This document shows positions 8,728 through 17,852 of a stretch of 64,000 nucleotides of DNA, one piece after another. Made by a program: the position numbers and the translations under genes. Source of the stretch: Bradyrhizobium sp. 195 (GTDB lineage: Bacteria > Pseudomonadota > Alphaproteobacteria > Rhizobiales > Xanthobacteraceae); assembly GCF_023101665.1 (NCBI RefSeq), contig NZ_CP082161.1, positions 5,518,001 to 5,582,000 on the forward strand. The letters are read 5' to 3'. Positions within the stretch are counted from its first letter, which is position 1; each line of letters opens with the position of its first letter. The notes under the pieces were generated by a model. That model was not told the DNA's origin. It saw nothing but the letters and a program-made list of their open reading frames with translations, and searched no databases.

Positions 8728-9022
8728 GCGGGAAACCTGGACGGTCCTGAAATCGTTGACGATTGATTCGTCTTTGGTCGCCAATTGCGCTCGTCCCCAG
8801 ACATAGTATGCCAAAATTGCGACACAACGTCCCCGACGAAAGAAGGGCTTTTCTCAGGCCTTAAGATTGTGTCGAATTTGCATGAGCAAATGAGCATGGG
8901 GTAATTGCGGGGCTTTCGGTTCCGCTGGACTAGCAATCGTCTGCACCCGCCAGTATGGTCCGCGGCGCCTTAAAGATGCCGCGTCAGTTCGTGATTGTGT
9001 CTGCCGCCGTTGCCACTCCAGG

Positions 9023-9277
9023 ATGAGTTCGATGTCCGACCATGTCGTCCCGCACTTCCACAACGATGCCGGTGTCCCCGTCATCGAGATCGGCTCGCAA
9101 GAGTTCATGTGCGTAGGCGCCAACCCTCCGTTCGACCATCCGCACGTCTTCCTCGACCTCGGCAACGACAACGAGATCATCTGCCCCTACTGCTCGACGC
9201 TGTATCGCTTTGCGGCCGACCTGAAGGCAGGCGAAGCCCGCCCGCCGGAATGCGTGCTGAAGGACAAGGTGGCCTGA
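9023..9277 (+). CDS. Zinc-finger domain protein, NDUFS6/CHCC-like
   Basis: An 84-residue protein of the zf-CHCC family related to the complex I accessory subunit NDUFS6. Candidate zinc ligands are the Cys in EFMCVG, the His in DHPHVF, and the pair in ICPYCSTLY near residues 54-57. Bacterial members are small cytoplasmic proteins of uncertain role, possibly linked to respiratory complex I. The start could also be the internal ATG at 9032. The downstream FAD monooxygenase begins 19 bases after its stop, so they may be co-transcribed. Confidence 0.85.
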   Translation: MSSMSDHVVPHFHNDAGVPVIEIGSQEFMCVGANPPFDHPHVFLDLGNDNEIICPYCSTLYRFAADLKAGEARPPECVLKDKVA

Positions 9278-9296
9278 CCGCTTCCATCGGTCAGGG

Positions 9297-10499
9297 GTGG
9301 CGCTCTCCCGAACGATTGTCATCGCCGGTGCCGGCATCGGTGGACTGACGGCTGCGCTTGCGCTCGCAAACCGCGGGTTCCGGATCGTCGTGCTGGAAAA
9401 GGCCGAGCGCCTCGAGGACGTCGGCGCCGGCCTGCAGCTCTCCCCCAATGCCAGCCGCGTGCTGGTCGAGCTTGGCCTCACCGAGCGCCTCAAGCTCCGC
9501 GCCGTCGTCCCGGAGGCGGTCTCGATCATGAGCGCGCGGGCCGGCGGCGAGCTGCTGCGCATGCCGCTCGGTGAAGCAGCTTCGCTGCGGGCCGGCGCGC
9601 CCTATTGGGTGGTGCACCGCGCCGACCTGCAATCGGCGCTTTCAGGCGCCGTTGCCGATCATCCCGATATCGACCTGAAACTGGGCGCGACCTTCGAAGA
9701 CATGGCGCCGCATGCCAAGGGACTGACGGTCGTCCATCGCAGCGGCACGATCCGCCGCAGCGATCTCGCCAGTGCGCTGATCGGTGCCGACGGCATCTGG
9801 TCGACGGTCCGCCAGCATCTGTTTCCCGAGGTGCAGCCACGCTTCTCCGGTCTGATCGCCTGGCGCGGCACGTTAGACGCCACGCAACTGCCGAAGAATT
9901 ACACCGCGCGCGGGGTGCAGCTCTGGATGGGGCCGAACGCCCATCTCGTCGCCTATCCCATTGCGGGCGGCCGCCAGATCAACGTGGTCGCGGTGCTGCC
10001 GGGCACCTGGAACAGGCCGGGCTGGAGCACGCCCGGCGATCCCCGCGAGGTGATGGATGCCTTCGCCGCGCCGCGCTGGCCGCCGGCGGCGCGCATGATG
10101 CTCGCCCCGGTCGACAGCTGGCGGAAATGGGCGCTGTTCGGCGTGCCGGACGGCTGCCCCTGGAGCAAGGGTCCGGTGGCACTGCTCGGCGATTCCGTGC
10201 ATGCGATGCTGCCTTTTGCCGCCCAAGGCGCCGGCATGGCCATCGAGGATGCCGCGGTGCTCGCCCGGCATTTGAGCCTTGAAGCCGCCGAGAGCACCGC
10301 GGGCATCAGTGCGGCGCTGAAGCAATACGGCCGCGCGCGCCAGGCGCGGGTGCGGCGGGTGCAGCGGACCGCGCGGCAGCAGGGCCGCATCTATCATCTC
10401 GGTGGGCCGCTTGCGGCCGCACGCGATCTTGCGATCCGCGCGCTCGGCCCGGACCGTATGCTGGCGCGGCAGGACTGGATCTACGGCTGGCGGCCCTGA
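9297..10499 (+). CDS. FAD-dependent monooxygenase, salicylate-hydroxylase-like
   Basis: The 400-residue length and motifs fit class A flavoprotein hydroxylases. The FAD dinucleotide-binding motif IAGAGIGGLTAALAL is at residues 9-23, a DG motif (GADGIWSTV) lies near residue 160, and the second FAD motif GDSVHAMLPFAAQGAG is near 299-314. The substrate is unknown; relatives act on aromatic acids or serve in ubiquinone synthesis. Translation starts at a GTG with AGGGG directly before it. It sits close behind the zinc-finger gene. Confidence 0.88.
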   Translation: MALSRTIVIAGAGIGGLTAALALANRGFRIVVLEKAERLEDVGAGLQLSPNASRVLVELGLTERLKLRAVVPEAVSIMSARAGGELLRMPLGEAASLRAGAPYWVVHRADLQSALSGAVADHPDIDLKLGATFEDMAPHAKGLTVVHRSGTIRRSDLASALIGADGIWSTVRQHLFPEVQPRFSGLIAWRGTLDATQLPKNYTARGVQLWMGPNAHLVAYPIAGGRQINVVAVLPGTWNRPGWSTPGDPREVMDAFAAPRWPPAARMMLAPVDSWRKWALFGVPDGCPWSKGPVALLGDSVHAMLPFAAQGAGMAIEDAAVLARHLSLEAAESTAGISAALKQYGRARQARVRRVQRTARQQGRIYHLGGPLAAARDLAIRALGPDRMLARQDWIYGWRP

Positions 10500-10519
10500 C
10501 GCATCGCCGGCGCGGTGCG

Positions 10520-10948
10520 TCAGCGGGCCGCTTTTCCGGATTTCGATGCGGGTTTGGCGGTGGCCGCGGGCGACAATTGCGCAGCGGGCGGCGTCGCCTC
10601 TGGCGGCGTCTCCCGGCACCTGTTGCGGCGCCAGGCGTCCTCGGCCAATTGGGCCTGCCCGCGCACCGCGATATAGTCGTTGCGATAGGCGAGCTCGGAC
10701 ACGACGGCGCCACCCGTCCCGGTCTCGGCCTTCTCCATCAGCCCGCGCAAATCGTCAGTGCGCTTGGCGAGCGCCTTGCGCTCACCCTCCAGCTGCTTGC
10801 AGTCGTACAATTCGTATTTGGCGGGATCGGCAAAGGCCGGCGCGACCGTCTCGCTCATGCTGGCGCAGCCGGACAGCGCGGCGCCGGCCGCAAGCAGCGC
10901 CAGGAGCGCGCCAAAGCCGCGCGGCGAAGAGGAAAACGAAGCAACCAT
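10520..10948 (-). CDS. Small lipoprotein, hypothetical
   Basis: A 142-residue protein with a lipoprotein signal: a hydrophobic Ala/Leu stretch ends in the lipobox LSGC near residue 27. After the lipid-attachment Cys, a helical, charged region (LEGERKALAKRTDDLRGLME) follows, then a Pro/Ala/Lys-rich low-complexity tail. Such small helical lipoproteins are common in the Bradyrhizobium envelope and have no assigned function. It is convergent with the FAD monooxygenase. Confidence 0.75.
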   Translation of the reverse strand: MVASFSSSPRGFGALLALLAAGAALSGCASMSETVAPAFADPAKYELYDCKQLEGERKALAKRTDDLRGLMEKAETGTGGAVVSELAYRNDYIAVRGQAQLAEDAWRRNRCRETPPEATPPAAQLSPAATAKPASKSGKAAR

Positions 10949-11122
10949 GCCGGATGAATAGCCCCCGTGAATTGAGAATGCCTAAAGCAACAACAGATGT
11001 CCGGATTGAGGCTTTGCCTTGTGGGCCCGGCTCGCTTAAGGAAGAACCGTCCCTCCAGGCCCGCAAAGCGCCAATTCCAGACGGCCGGAGATGGACTTAA
11101 GTGTTTGATCTCGTTGGATCAA

Positions 11123-11211
11123 GCGGGCATGGCGGAATTGGTAGACGCAAGGGACTTAAAATCCCTCGGTGCGCAAGCGCTGTGCCGGTTCGACCCCGGC
11201 TGCCCGCACCA
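11123..11211 (+). tRNA. tRNA-Leu (anticodon UAA)
   Basis: An 89-base tRNA with a long variable arm. The acceptor GCGGGCA pairs with TGCCCGC, followed by A and an encoded CCA. The anticodon stem AGGGA/TCCCT encloses CTTAAAA, giving anticodon TAA, which reads UUA. The T arm is CCGG-TTCGACC-CCGG-like. The long variable arm fits a class II leucine tRNA. tRNA genes are common integration sites, which matters for the gene-end remnant just downstream. Confidence 0.95.
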
Positions 11212-11218
11212 CGAGATT

Positions 11219-11269
11219 TGACGCCGCGCGCGGCGGCCGCAGCCCCCGAAACAGGTCTGCAGCCATGAG
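11219..11269 (+). pseudogene. 3'-terminal remnant of a gene like the membrane protein ending at 17709
   Basis: Starting 8 bases after tRNA-Leu, one frame reads ...AAPETGLQP-stop. The membrane protein gene at 15991-17709 ends ...PQSPEAGLQP-stop. The two 3' ends share about 27 of 32 bases around the stop codon, with one single-base indel just upstream. No upstream part of such a gene is left here. The remaining bases to 11572, about 300, hold no recognisable gene or structure. I read the match as a relic of rearrangement or duplication at the edge of the glycan cluster. Confidence 0.45.
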
Positions 11270-11572
11270 GCGCGCCGCGGTAGGCCATGGGTCAAGCTAC
11301 CATCGAACGCGCGTCGGGCGACGGCTCGTTCAATCCGATGGCCCAGTTGCGCAGATTCGAATGCTCGTTGGAGCCCATCGTGTTCCTGTCAGACAGTTTC
11401 GACGTCTTGAATGGCACGACGCTGAGCCATGAAAGGAACCAGCCTTCAGATGGAAGTTGAAGCCATCGAAGACCAAAGCGAGAGCTGTCAACTTTAGGGC
11501 GATTGTGCCGCACATCTCCTTGAGAATTACGGCGCTCACTGCTAACCCGGGCCAGAACAAGGCGCAGGCTCC

Positions 11573-12319
11573 ATGGCTCAAACCTCCTTTCCCGCCCAGC
11601 CCACGACGGAAGGCCTGAAAGTCGGGGCCGATACGTATTCGAGCGCGATCGCCGACGCACAGAATTACATGAACTGGGTTGTCGACCAGTTCCGCCCCTA
11701 TCTGAAGGGCAGCATCGTCGAGGTCGGGTTTGGGCATGGGCTCTACAGCAGAGTGCTCGGAGAGCTCGGCGATTATTGCGGCGTGGACCACGACCGCGAA
11801 AGCGTCGAACGTGCCACCATGGCGATGCCCGACCGCAAGTTCGCCGTCTGCGACATTCTGATCCGCGAGCAATTGAGTTCCCTGTTTCCCGAAGGCGTCG
11901 ATGCGGTCTTCACCATCAATGTTCTCGAGCACATCGAGGATGACGCCACCGCAATTGCCAATCTGGTGCAGGTGCTCAAGCCCGGAGGACACCTCCTGAT
12001 CAGCGTTCCCGCCCTGATGCTGCTCTATAACGACCTCGATCGCCTGGCGGGGCATTGCCGCCGCTACACCACGGCGCGCCTCGCCAAGCTGCTCGCCGAT
12101 CAACCGGTCGAGCTGGTCCGGCTGAGCTACTTCAATCCGATCGGCGGGCTTGGATGGCTTGCCAATCGCCTGAAGCGTCATCAGTCGCTGAACGATGCCG
12201 CCGTCAACGGGCAGATCGCCCTGTTCGACAAATATGCCGTACCGCTGTCGCGGGCGCTCGATCCGCTCTCGCGAAGCTTCTTTGGGCAATCCGTCACCTG
12301 CATTGCACGCCGCTTATGA
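11573..12319 (+). CDS. Class I SAM-dependent methyltransferase
   Basis: A 248-residue protein with the Rossmann-fold methyltransferase motifs: EVGFGHGLYSRVL (motif I, near residues 50-62), the acidic VDHDRESVE (motif II), INVLEHIEDD (post-motif, near 115) and LKPGGHLLISVP (motif IV, near 136). The Methyltransf_11/25 style is typical of enzymes that modify sugars or lipids. It opens a run of glycan genes and its stop codon overlaps the start of the GT2 gene (ATGA), so the two are translationally coupled. The acceptor is unknown. Confidence 0.87.
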   Translation: MAQTSFPAQPTTEGLKVGADTYSSAIADAQNYMNWVVDQFRPYLKGSIVEVGFGHGLYSRVLGELGDYCGVDHDRESVERATMAMPDRKFAVCDILIREQLSSLFPEGVDAVFTINVLEHIEDDATAIANLVQVLKPGGHLLISVPALMLLYNDLDRLAGHCRRYTTARLAKLLADQPVELVRLSYFNPIGGLGWLANRLKRHQSLNDAAVNGQIALFDKYAVPLSRALDPLSRSFFGQSVTCIARRL

Positions 12320-13182
12320 TTTCAGTCGTCATTCCTGCGCTCAACGAGTGCAACGGCATTGTTGAAACCATTGATCGAGCCAAGGCAGCTCTCGAGGGTG
12401 CGCAACTCACTCCCTATGAAATCGTCATCGTCGATGACGGTTCGGTCGACGGGACCGGCGAGCTCGCCGAACGGGCGGGTGCGAAGGTGCTCAGGCATCC
12501 CCACAACATCGGCTATGGCCGCTCGCTGAAGGACGGGATCCGCGCAGCGACGTACGATACGATCGTCATCAGCGATGCCGATGGTTCTTATCCGATGGAG
12601 GCGATTCCAGCATTGGTCGCGCGCTTCAACCAGGGTTTTGACATGGTCGTCGGCGCCAGGACCGGACCCAACTACCGCGAGTCGAGACTGAAGTCGCCGT
12701 TGCGCGCCATCCTGAAGGCGATCGTCGAATTCACCGCCAACCGCAGGATTCCCGACATCAACTCCGGCCTGCGCGTGTTCGGCAGGCAGGTCGCGATCTC
12801 CTATTTCGAGCATGTCAGCGACCTGTTCAGCTTCACGACGTCGCTGACGCTCGCCTACATGATGAACGCGAAGTTCGTCGACTACATCGACATCGACTAC
12901 AAGGAGCGGATCGGGCGCTCCAAAGTGAACCTGTTCCGCGACTCCATTCGGACCCTGCAATACGTGCTGGAGGCCTGCACCTACTACAACCCGCTGAAGA
13001 TCTTCGTGCTGCTGGCGATGATGTGCATGGCTCTCGCACTGGTCTCACTGATCGGGGGCATCATCCTGCAGCTCGTCAGCGCCTTCGTCCTGGGCGTCGG
13101 CGCGATTTTGCTCAGCATTCTCGTCGTCGCCATGGGGCTGCTCGCGGTGCTTCTGAAGCAGATCATGAATCAGCGAACATGA
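12316..13182 (+). CDS. Glycosyltransferase family 2, polyprenyl-phosphate type
   Basis: A 288-residue GT2 enzyme. It starts at the ATG of the ATGA overlap with the upstream methyltransferase; the longer frame from 12055 overlaps that gene and is not used. The GT-A fold is shown by SVVIPALNE at residues 3-11, IVIVDDGSVDGT near 38-49 and ISDADGSYP near 88, which carries the DxD-type metal site. Two hydrophobic segments at the C-terminus (about 236-260 and 264-284) resemble DPM1/ArnC-like enzymes that load a sugar on a polyprenyl phosphate at the inner membrane. This would supply the GT-C-like membrane proteins encoded nearby. Confidence 0.88.
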   Translation: MISVVIPALNECNGIVETIDRAKAALEGAQLTPYEIVIVDDGSVDGTGELAERAGAKVLRHPHNIGYGRSLKDGIRAATYDTIVISDADGSYPMEAIPALVARFNQGFDMVVGARTGPNYRESRLKSPLRAILKAIVEFTANRRIPDINSGLRVFGRQVAISYFEHVSDLFSFTTSLTLAYMMNAKFVDYIDIDYKERIGRSKVNLFRDSIRTLQYVLEACTYYNPLKIFVLLAMMCMALALVSLIGGIILQLVSAFVLGVGAILLSILVVAMGLLAVLLKQIMNQRT

Positions 13183-13204
13183 CCTCCCTCGGCAAGGGGA
13201 CGCG

Positions 13205-15106
13205 ATGTGCGGCATAGCGGGCATCTTTCATTGTGACGGCCGCCCCGCCGACGGCCGCGCCGTTGCGGCGATGTCGGCAGCGCTGGTTCACCGCGGTCCG
13301 GACGGCGAGAGCACCTGGCTGGACGGGCCTGTCGGCCTCGCCCACCGCCGGCTCGCCATCCGCGATCTCTCCGATGCCGGGCGCCAGCCGATGCTCGATG
13401 CGTCGGAGCGCATCGTCGTCACCTACAACGGCGAGATCTACAACGACCGCGAATTGCGCAGCGAGCTCGAGCGATCGTTCGGCGTCCGGTTTCGCAGTAC
13501 CTGCGACACCGAGATCCTTCCTTACGCCTACCTCGCCTGGGGCGAGGCGATGTTCGAACGCCTGGAAGGCTTCTTCGCAATCGGATTGTGGGATCGGAAA
13601 GAGGGCCGCTTGATCCTTGCCCGCGACGGCATCGGAATCAAGCCGCTCTATTATTCGGAAAGCAGCAGCCGCGTCCTGTTCGCAAGCGAGATCAAGGGAC
13701 TTACGGCGAGCGGCGACATCGCCGAGCGGATCGATCCCGTCTCGCTGCATAACTATCTCGCCGCAGGCCATCCAGGGACGCGACAGAGCCTCTATCAGGA
13801 CATCAAGCAGGTCCCGCCCGGCACGATGATCGGGTTCACCGGCCGCGACCGCGTCGAACGGCGTTTCTGGCGGCCAGTGCGCGCGCCCGAGATCCGCGAC
13901 CTCGATGAAGCCGTCGTCCGGCTGCAATCGACGATCGAGACCGTGGTGAAGAGCCAGATGGTGAGCGACGTGCCGCTTGCCGTGCTCCAGAGCGGCGGCA
14001 TTGACAGTTCGCTGATCAGCCTCACGCTCGGCCGGCTTGGATTGAAGCCGCCCTTGTTCACGGCCGGCTTCTCCGAGAAGAGCCATGATGAAACCGCGGT
14101 GGCACGCCAGATTGCCGCGACCGCGGGCCTGCCGCTTCACGTCATCGACGGGGAAGCAGGCGAAGGAGCCGAGAGCGCGTTGCGCGCGGTCGCCTACCAT
14201 TTCGACGGACAGTGCGCCGACACCGGCGCGCTTGGCTTCTACCACCTGGCAGGCGCCGTCCGGCAGCACTGCACGGTGGTCCTGTCCGGCGATGGCGGCG
14301 ACGAATTCTTCGGCGGCTATGAAACTTACGCCGCGACCATGATGGCAGAGCGCGTGCGCCACGTCATTCCGCGCCCCGTCGCAGGCCTCGTCGGCCGCAC
14401 AGCCTATGCATCCGTGCGCGGCAACGAGAAGCGGCTTCCGGCGGCAGCCCAACTCGCCCGCTTCGCGCTCGGGTTAGGTGAAGCTGGCAACAGCCCTCAC
14501 CTGCAATGGCGACGCCTCGTTCCCCGCTTTCTGGCCGAGAAGATCTATGACGGCGAGATGGCCGATCTGGCTTCGACCGATCCGTTCGCCGAATACGCCG
14601 AATATTACGCGGAGCCGCACGCAAACGTGCTTGACCGGGCCCTGATCGCCGACCAGCGCTTCCATCTGCAAAGCGTCCTTTCGAAGGTCGATGCAATGAG
14701 CATGGCGCATTCGCTGGAGGTGCGCGTTCCGATCCTGGACCGACGGGTGATGGACCTCGCCGGCACCATCGACAGCTCGCTGCTCAATCCCTGGCCGAAA
14801 GGGGCGCCGAAATACGTGCTGCGCAAGCTCGCCGAGCGCCTCGGCATGCCGCACGACGCGGCATGGTCACGCAAGCGCGGCTTCAACGTACCCATTGCGC
14901 AATTGATGCGGAGCGGGTTGCGGTCCATCTGCGACCGCGTGCTCAATCAGCAAGCCGACGTGTTTGCGCCGTTTCTGAAGCCCGACGCGATCCGGCAGTT
15001 GTGGAAGGACCATCTCGACCGCCGCAACGACAACGCATTCGCGTTGTGGCCGATCCTCACCTTAGGGATCTGGTTGCTGGGGCTGGCCTGCCCCGCGCCG
15101 CGCTGA
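13205..15106 (+). CDS. Asparagine synthase (glutamine-hydrolysing) family amidotransferase
   Basis: The 633-residue length is full size for AsnB-type enzymes. The mature N-terminus MCGIAGIF exposes the catalytic Cys2 of the class II glutaminase domain (residues 1-210), with RLAIRDLS and YNGEIYN typical of it. The synthetase domain has the PP-loop SGGIDSSL near residues 262-269 and the SGDGGDEFFGGYE motif near 362. Copies within polysaccharide clusters often amidate sugar acids or peptides rather than make free asparagine, and that is likely here because methyltransferases and a GT2 flank it. Confidence 0.9.
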   Translation: MCGIAGIFHCDGRPADGRAVAAMSAALVHRGPDGESTWLDGPVGLAHRRLAIRDLSDAGRQPMLDASERIVVTYNGEIYNDRELRSELERSFGVRFRSTCDTEILPYAYLAWGEAMFERLEGFFAIGLWDRKEGRLILARDGIGIKPLYYSESSSRVLFASEIKGLTASGDIAERIDPVSLHNYLAAGHPGTRQSLYQDIKQVPPGTMIGFTGRDRVERRFWRPVRAPEIRDLDEAVVRLQSTIETVVKSQMVSDVPLAVLQSGGIDSSLISLTLGRLGLKPPLFTAGFSEKSHDETAVARQIAATAGLPLHVIDGEAGEGAESALRAVAYHFDGQCADTGALGFYHLAGAVRQHCTVVLSGDGGDEFFGGYETYAATMMAERVRHVIPRPVAGLVGRTAYASVRGNEKRLPAAAQLARFALGLGEAGNSPHLQWRRLVPRFLAEKIYDGEMADLASTDPFAEYAEYYAEPHANVLDRALIADQRFHLQSVLSKVDAMSMAHSLEVRVPILDRRVMDLAGTIDSSLLNPWPKGAPKYVLRKLAERLGMPHDAAWSRKRGFNVPIAQLMRSGLRSICDRVLNQQADVFAPFLKPDAIRQLWKDHLDRRNDNAFALWPILTLGIWLLGLACPAPR

Positions 15107-15130
15107 GTGGACGAGGCGGGGAACGTGCGC

Positions 15131-15934
15131 ATGGGCGATCTGAAGGAAGACACGATCAGAGATTTCGGGGAGCAATGGAGCGCGTTCCGCGACAACCCCG
15201 GCTATTACGGATCCGCCGTGTTGCTCGCCGACCTCCTTGGTTCCCTCGTTGCGCTGGATGAACTCAAAGGCAAGACGATCGCCGACATCGGCAGCGGCTC
15301 GGGACGCATCGTCAACATGCTGCTGGATGCCGGAGCCGGCCGCGTCGTTGCGGTCGAGCCATCGGCCGCCATGGAGGTGCTGAAGGACAACACGGCCGCG
15401 CGCAAAGACCGGGTCGACTATCTGCAGATTCCCGGCGACCAATTGCCGCCGGATCTCGGCCTGGACTACGTGGTTTCGATGGGCGTCTTGCATCACATCC
15501 CGGCGCCGATCCCCGTGGTTCGCGCGGCGTTCGAGGCCTTGCGTCCCGGAGGGCGATGCATTGTCTGGCTCTACGGTTACGAGGGCAACGAGACCTATCT
15601 GTCACTCGTGGTCCCGCTGCGCAGGCTTACGGTCCTGTTGCCGCACCGTCTGCTCGTGGCGCTATCCCACGTTCTGGAATGGGCGCTGACGGCCTATATT
15701 GGGCTGTGCCGAATATTGCCGCTCCCGATGCGCTCCTACATGCGTTCGGTGCTGGCCAAATTTCCGCGCAGCGTCCGGCGTCTGACCATCTACGATCAGC
15801 TCAATCCCGCTTACGCGAAATACTACACCCGCGAAGAGGCCGAGGCCTTGCTCCCAGCCGGCGGATTCGAAGATGTGAAGATCTATCACCGCCACGGCTA
15901 TAGCTGGACGGTGTGCGGCACCCGCCCAGTGTGA
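15131..15934 (+). CDS. Class I SAM-dependent methyltransferase
   Basis: About 267 residues. The SAM-binding motif IADIGSGSGRIVNML lies near residues 52-66, followed by VVAVEPSAAMEVL and VVSMGVLHHIPAP. The C-terminal half contains a hydrophobic, Arg-rich stretch (VVPLRRLTVLLPHRLLVALS) that could sit against the membrane. I prefer the ATG at 15131 with GCGGGGA upstream; a GTG at 15107 directly after the asparagine synthase stop is the alternative. It probably forms one operon with the upstream amidotransferase. Confidence 0.83.
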   Translation: MGDLKEDTIRDFGEQWSAFRDNPGYYGSAVLLADLLGSLVALDELKGKTIADIGSGSGRIVNMLLDAGAGRVVAVEPSAAMEVLKDNTAARKDRVDYLQIPGDQLPPDLGLDYVVSMGVLHHIPAPIPVVRAAFEALRPGGRCIVWLYGYEGNETYLSLVVPLRRLTVLLPHRLLVALSHVLEWALTAYIGLCRILPLPMRSYMRSVLAKFPRSVRRLTIYDQLNPAYAKYYTREEAEALLPAGGFEDVKIYHRHGYSWTVCGTRPV

Positions 15935-15990
15935 GGGACATCTCGAGGGAACGCCGCTATCGCCTTCGCGCAAGTCAATCCGGAGAATCC

Positions 15991-17709
15991 ATGCCTGCTA
16001 CCGACATCCTGGGCGTAGAGGGCCCGCCCACGGGGCGGCCGGCGCGCCTCGCATGGGCAAGCCGCATCGTGTGGCTCTGGATCTGGCTCGGAGCGATTGG
16101 TCTGGCGCTCCTGGTTCACCTGGCTTTTCTGGTGGCCTGGCCGGATCATTTCCTCCACGAAGATGGCGGTGCCTATCTGGACGAGGCGCAATCGATCCTG
16201 ACCGGCCATTATCTCGATGATGCGGGAAAACGGCCTTACGGCATGGCCATCTTCCTGGTGCTTCTCTCCAAGCTGTTCGGTCCGCATATCATCGTCTTCG
16301 TCATAGCTCAGCACCTGGTGAGCATCGGCACGGCCCTTCTGATCGCCGCGACGTTGCGCCTTGCCGGCGTTCCCCGCGTTCTGTCGGTCATGGCGTTTCT
16401 GTTCGCTGCGCTCTACGGGCGCACCGTTCACTACGACAACACCATTGGCGCCGAGACCATTTCCAACTTCCTGATCAGCCTTGCCGCCTTCCTGGCCGCC
16501 GGCATCATCTTCAGGAAATGGCCGGCGTTCCTTGCCGCAGCGGGCGTGGGGCTGACGCTGGGGGCAGTGATGACGTGCCGTTCTGCGGCGGTCGGGCAAG
16601 CCGCCGTGATCCTGCTTTGGCTGGCCGTGGTGCTGGATGCCGGATGGCTCCGCCGACTGACCGTGCTCGCTTTGGCCGGCGGCCTTGCCACCGCCGTGTA
16701 TCTGATCCCGACCGCCGTCAATTATGCGATCGGAAAGCGTCCGGCGGGCAATGAGAGCCTCGCGGTCATGGCGTTCGTGGTCGGCTATTCCGCCGACTTC
16801 GATCACGGCGTCCACCTCGACCGGAAAGCCAACGCGCGGGCGCTTGTCGAGAAGATGCGGTCAGCGGACACCCCGACCGGCTGGACCGACGCGGGCGTAT
16901 ATCAATGGCCCTTCGCGGCCATGCATTTGCTGGAGAGGCCCGGCGACAGCGCAGCCGAGTTCGAAAAGGTGGTTCGCGACATCTTCATCGAAACGCTGAC
17001 GACGCCATCGACGCTGTATCGGCACGTCACCGCGCATTTCCTGCGCGAGATGTATTTCCTGCTGTTCGACGCAAACAGCACGGCGCGACGGACCGTCAAT
17101 CCGCAGGGCTACGAGTACTTCGCCCAGCGGGACCCGCTCCCGTTCTTTGGAAGCCCGACCGGGCTCAAACCGGGACAGCTGATCCATGACCATTACAAGC
17201 CTCATTGGCGGCTGGAGCGGCGGGTCCTGCCGACGCCGGCCCGCGTGCAGCTGGGGCTGAACTACCTGCTGACGCTTGGCTACCAGCCGCGACCGGATCT
17301 GGCCGACCTGTGCTGCGGCTTGACCATCTCGAGCGAGTACGATGACCTCCCCGGGCCGATCCGGTGGGTATCCGCGGCCACTCTGATCCTCGTGGTTGTC
17401 CTGCTCGCCGGCATCGTCGCGGCCAGGCTCGGATGGATGCGGCCGCTCCCCGCGGGCCTGCCGGCTGCCGGAACATTGATGATCTCGCTCGCGCTGATCA
17501 GCGTCGCATTTCCGGCCTTTCTCATTTACGGATTTAACCGTTACGCCTACTACGCCGTCCCATTTCTCGCAGGAGCGAGCGCGATCCTGGGTGCCGTGGC
17601 GCTCGATCAAGTCAACCGCTCGGGCGTACCGGGGGTGTTGACCTCTTGGGCGCGTCGCAAGCGCCCCCTCGCACGGCCGCAGTCCCCGGAAGCGGGCCTG
17701 CAGCCATGA
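15991..17709 (+). CDS. Large multispanning membrane protein, GT-C-like
   Basis: A 572-residue polytopic membrane protein. It starts at ATG 15991 with GGAG upstream. After the first membrane segment a loop reads LHEDGGAYLDEAQSIL, an acidic motif in the place where GT-C glycosyltransferases carry their catalytic or metal-binding acidic residue. Around nine to ten hydrophobic segments are seen, with a long soluble loop between about residues 260 and 460. Its position after GT2 and methyltransferase genes supports a role in transferring a lipid-linked sugar. The exact family is not recognised. The 3' end matches the remnant beside tRNA-Leu. Confidence 0.75.
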   Translation: MPATDILGVEGPPTGRPARLAWASRIVWLWIWLGAIGLALLVHLAFLVAWPDHFLHEDGGAYLDEAQSILTGHYLDDAGKRPYGMAIFLVLLSKLFGPHIIVFVIAQHLVSIGTALLIAATLRLAGVPRVLSVMAFLFAALYGRTVHYDNTIGAETISNFLISLAAFLAAGIIFRKWPAFLAAAGVGLTLGAVMTCRSAAVGQAAVILLWLAVVLDAGWLRRLTVLALAGGLATAVYLIPTAVNYAIGKRPAGNESLAVMAFVVGYSADFDHGVHLDRKANARALVEKMRSADTPTGWTDAGVYQWPFAAMHLLERPGDSAAEFEKVVRDIFIETLTTPSTLYRHVTAHFLREMYFLLFDANSTARRTVNPQGYEYFAQRDPLPFFGSPTGLKPGQLIHDHYKPHWRLERRVLPTPARVQLGLNYLLTLGYQPRPDLADLCCGLTISSEYDDLPGPIRWVSAATLILVVVLLAGIVAARLGWMRPLPAGLPAAGTLMISLALISVAFPAFLIYGFNRYAYYAVPFLAGASAILGAVALDQVNRSGVPGVLTSWARRKRPLARPQSPEAGLQP

Positions 17710-17852
17710 AGCCCTCCGCGCGCGCAATGGTTCGTTTACCAAGACGACCTTCCGCTTGCGGAAGCCGCCCTGCGCAATCGGCCTTTACCCCACTTTAGAG
17801 CGTCTCCCCCTAAATCGATCCATGTCTGCTCCGTCGATGCAGACCCAGGGAC

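Noticed and set aside
6778..8766. 662-codon plus-strand open frame
   Set aside because: It overlaps the alpha/beta hydrolase and the membrane-protein gene in antisense and its Arg/Ala/Gly-rich product is typical of shadow frames.
11123..17800. A full integrative element attached at tRNA-Leu
   Set aside because: No integrase gene and no second copy of the tRNA 3' end were found in the window; only the gene-end repeat supports rearrangement.
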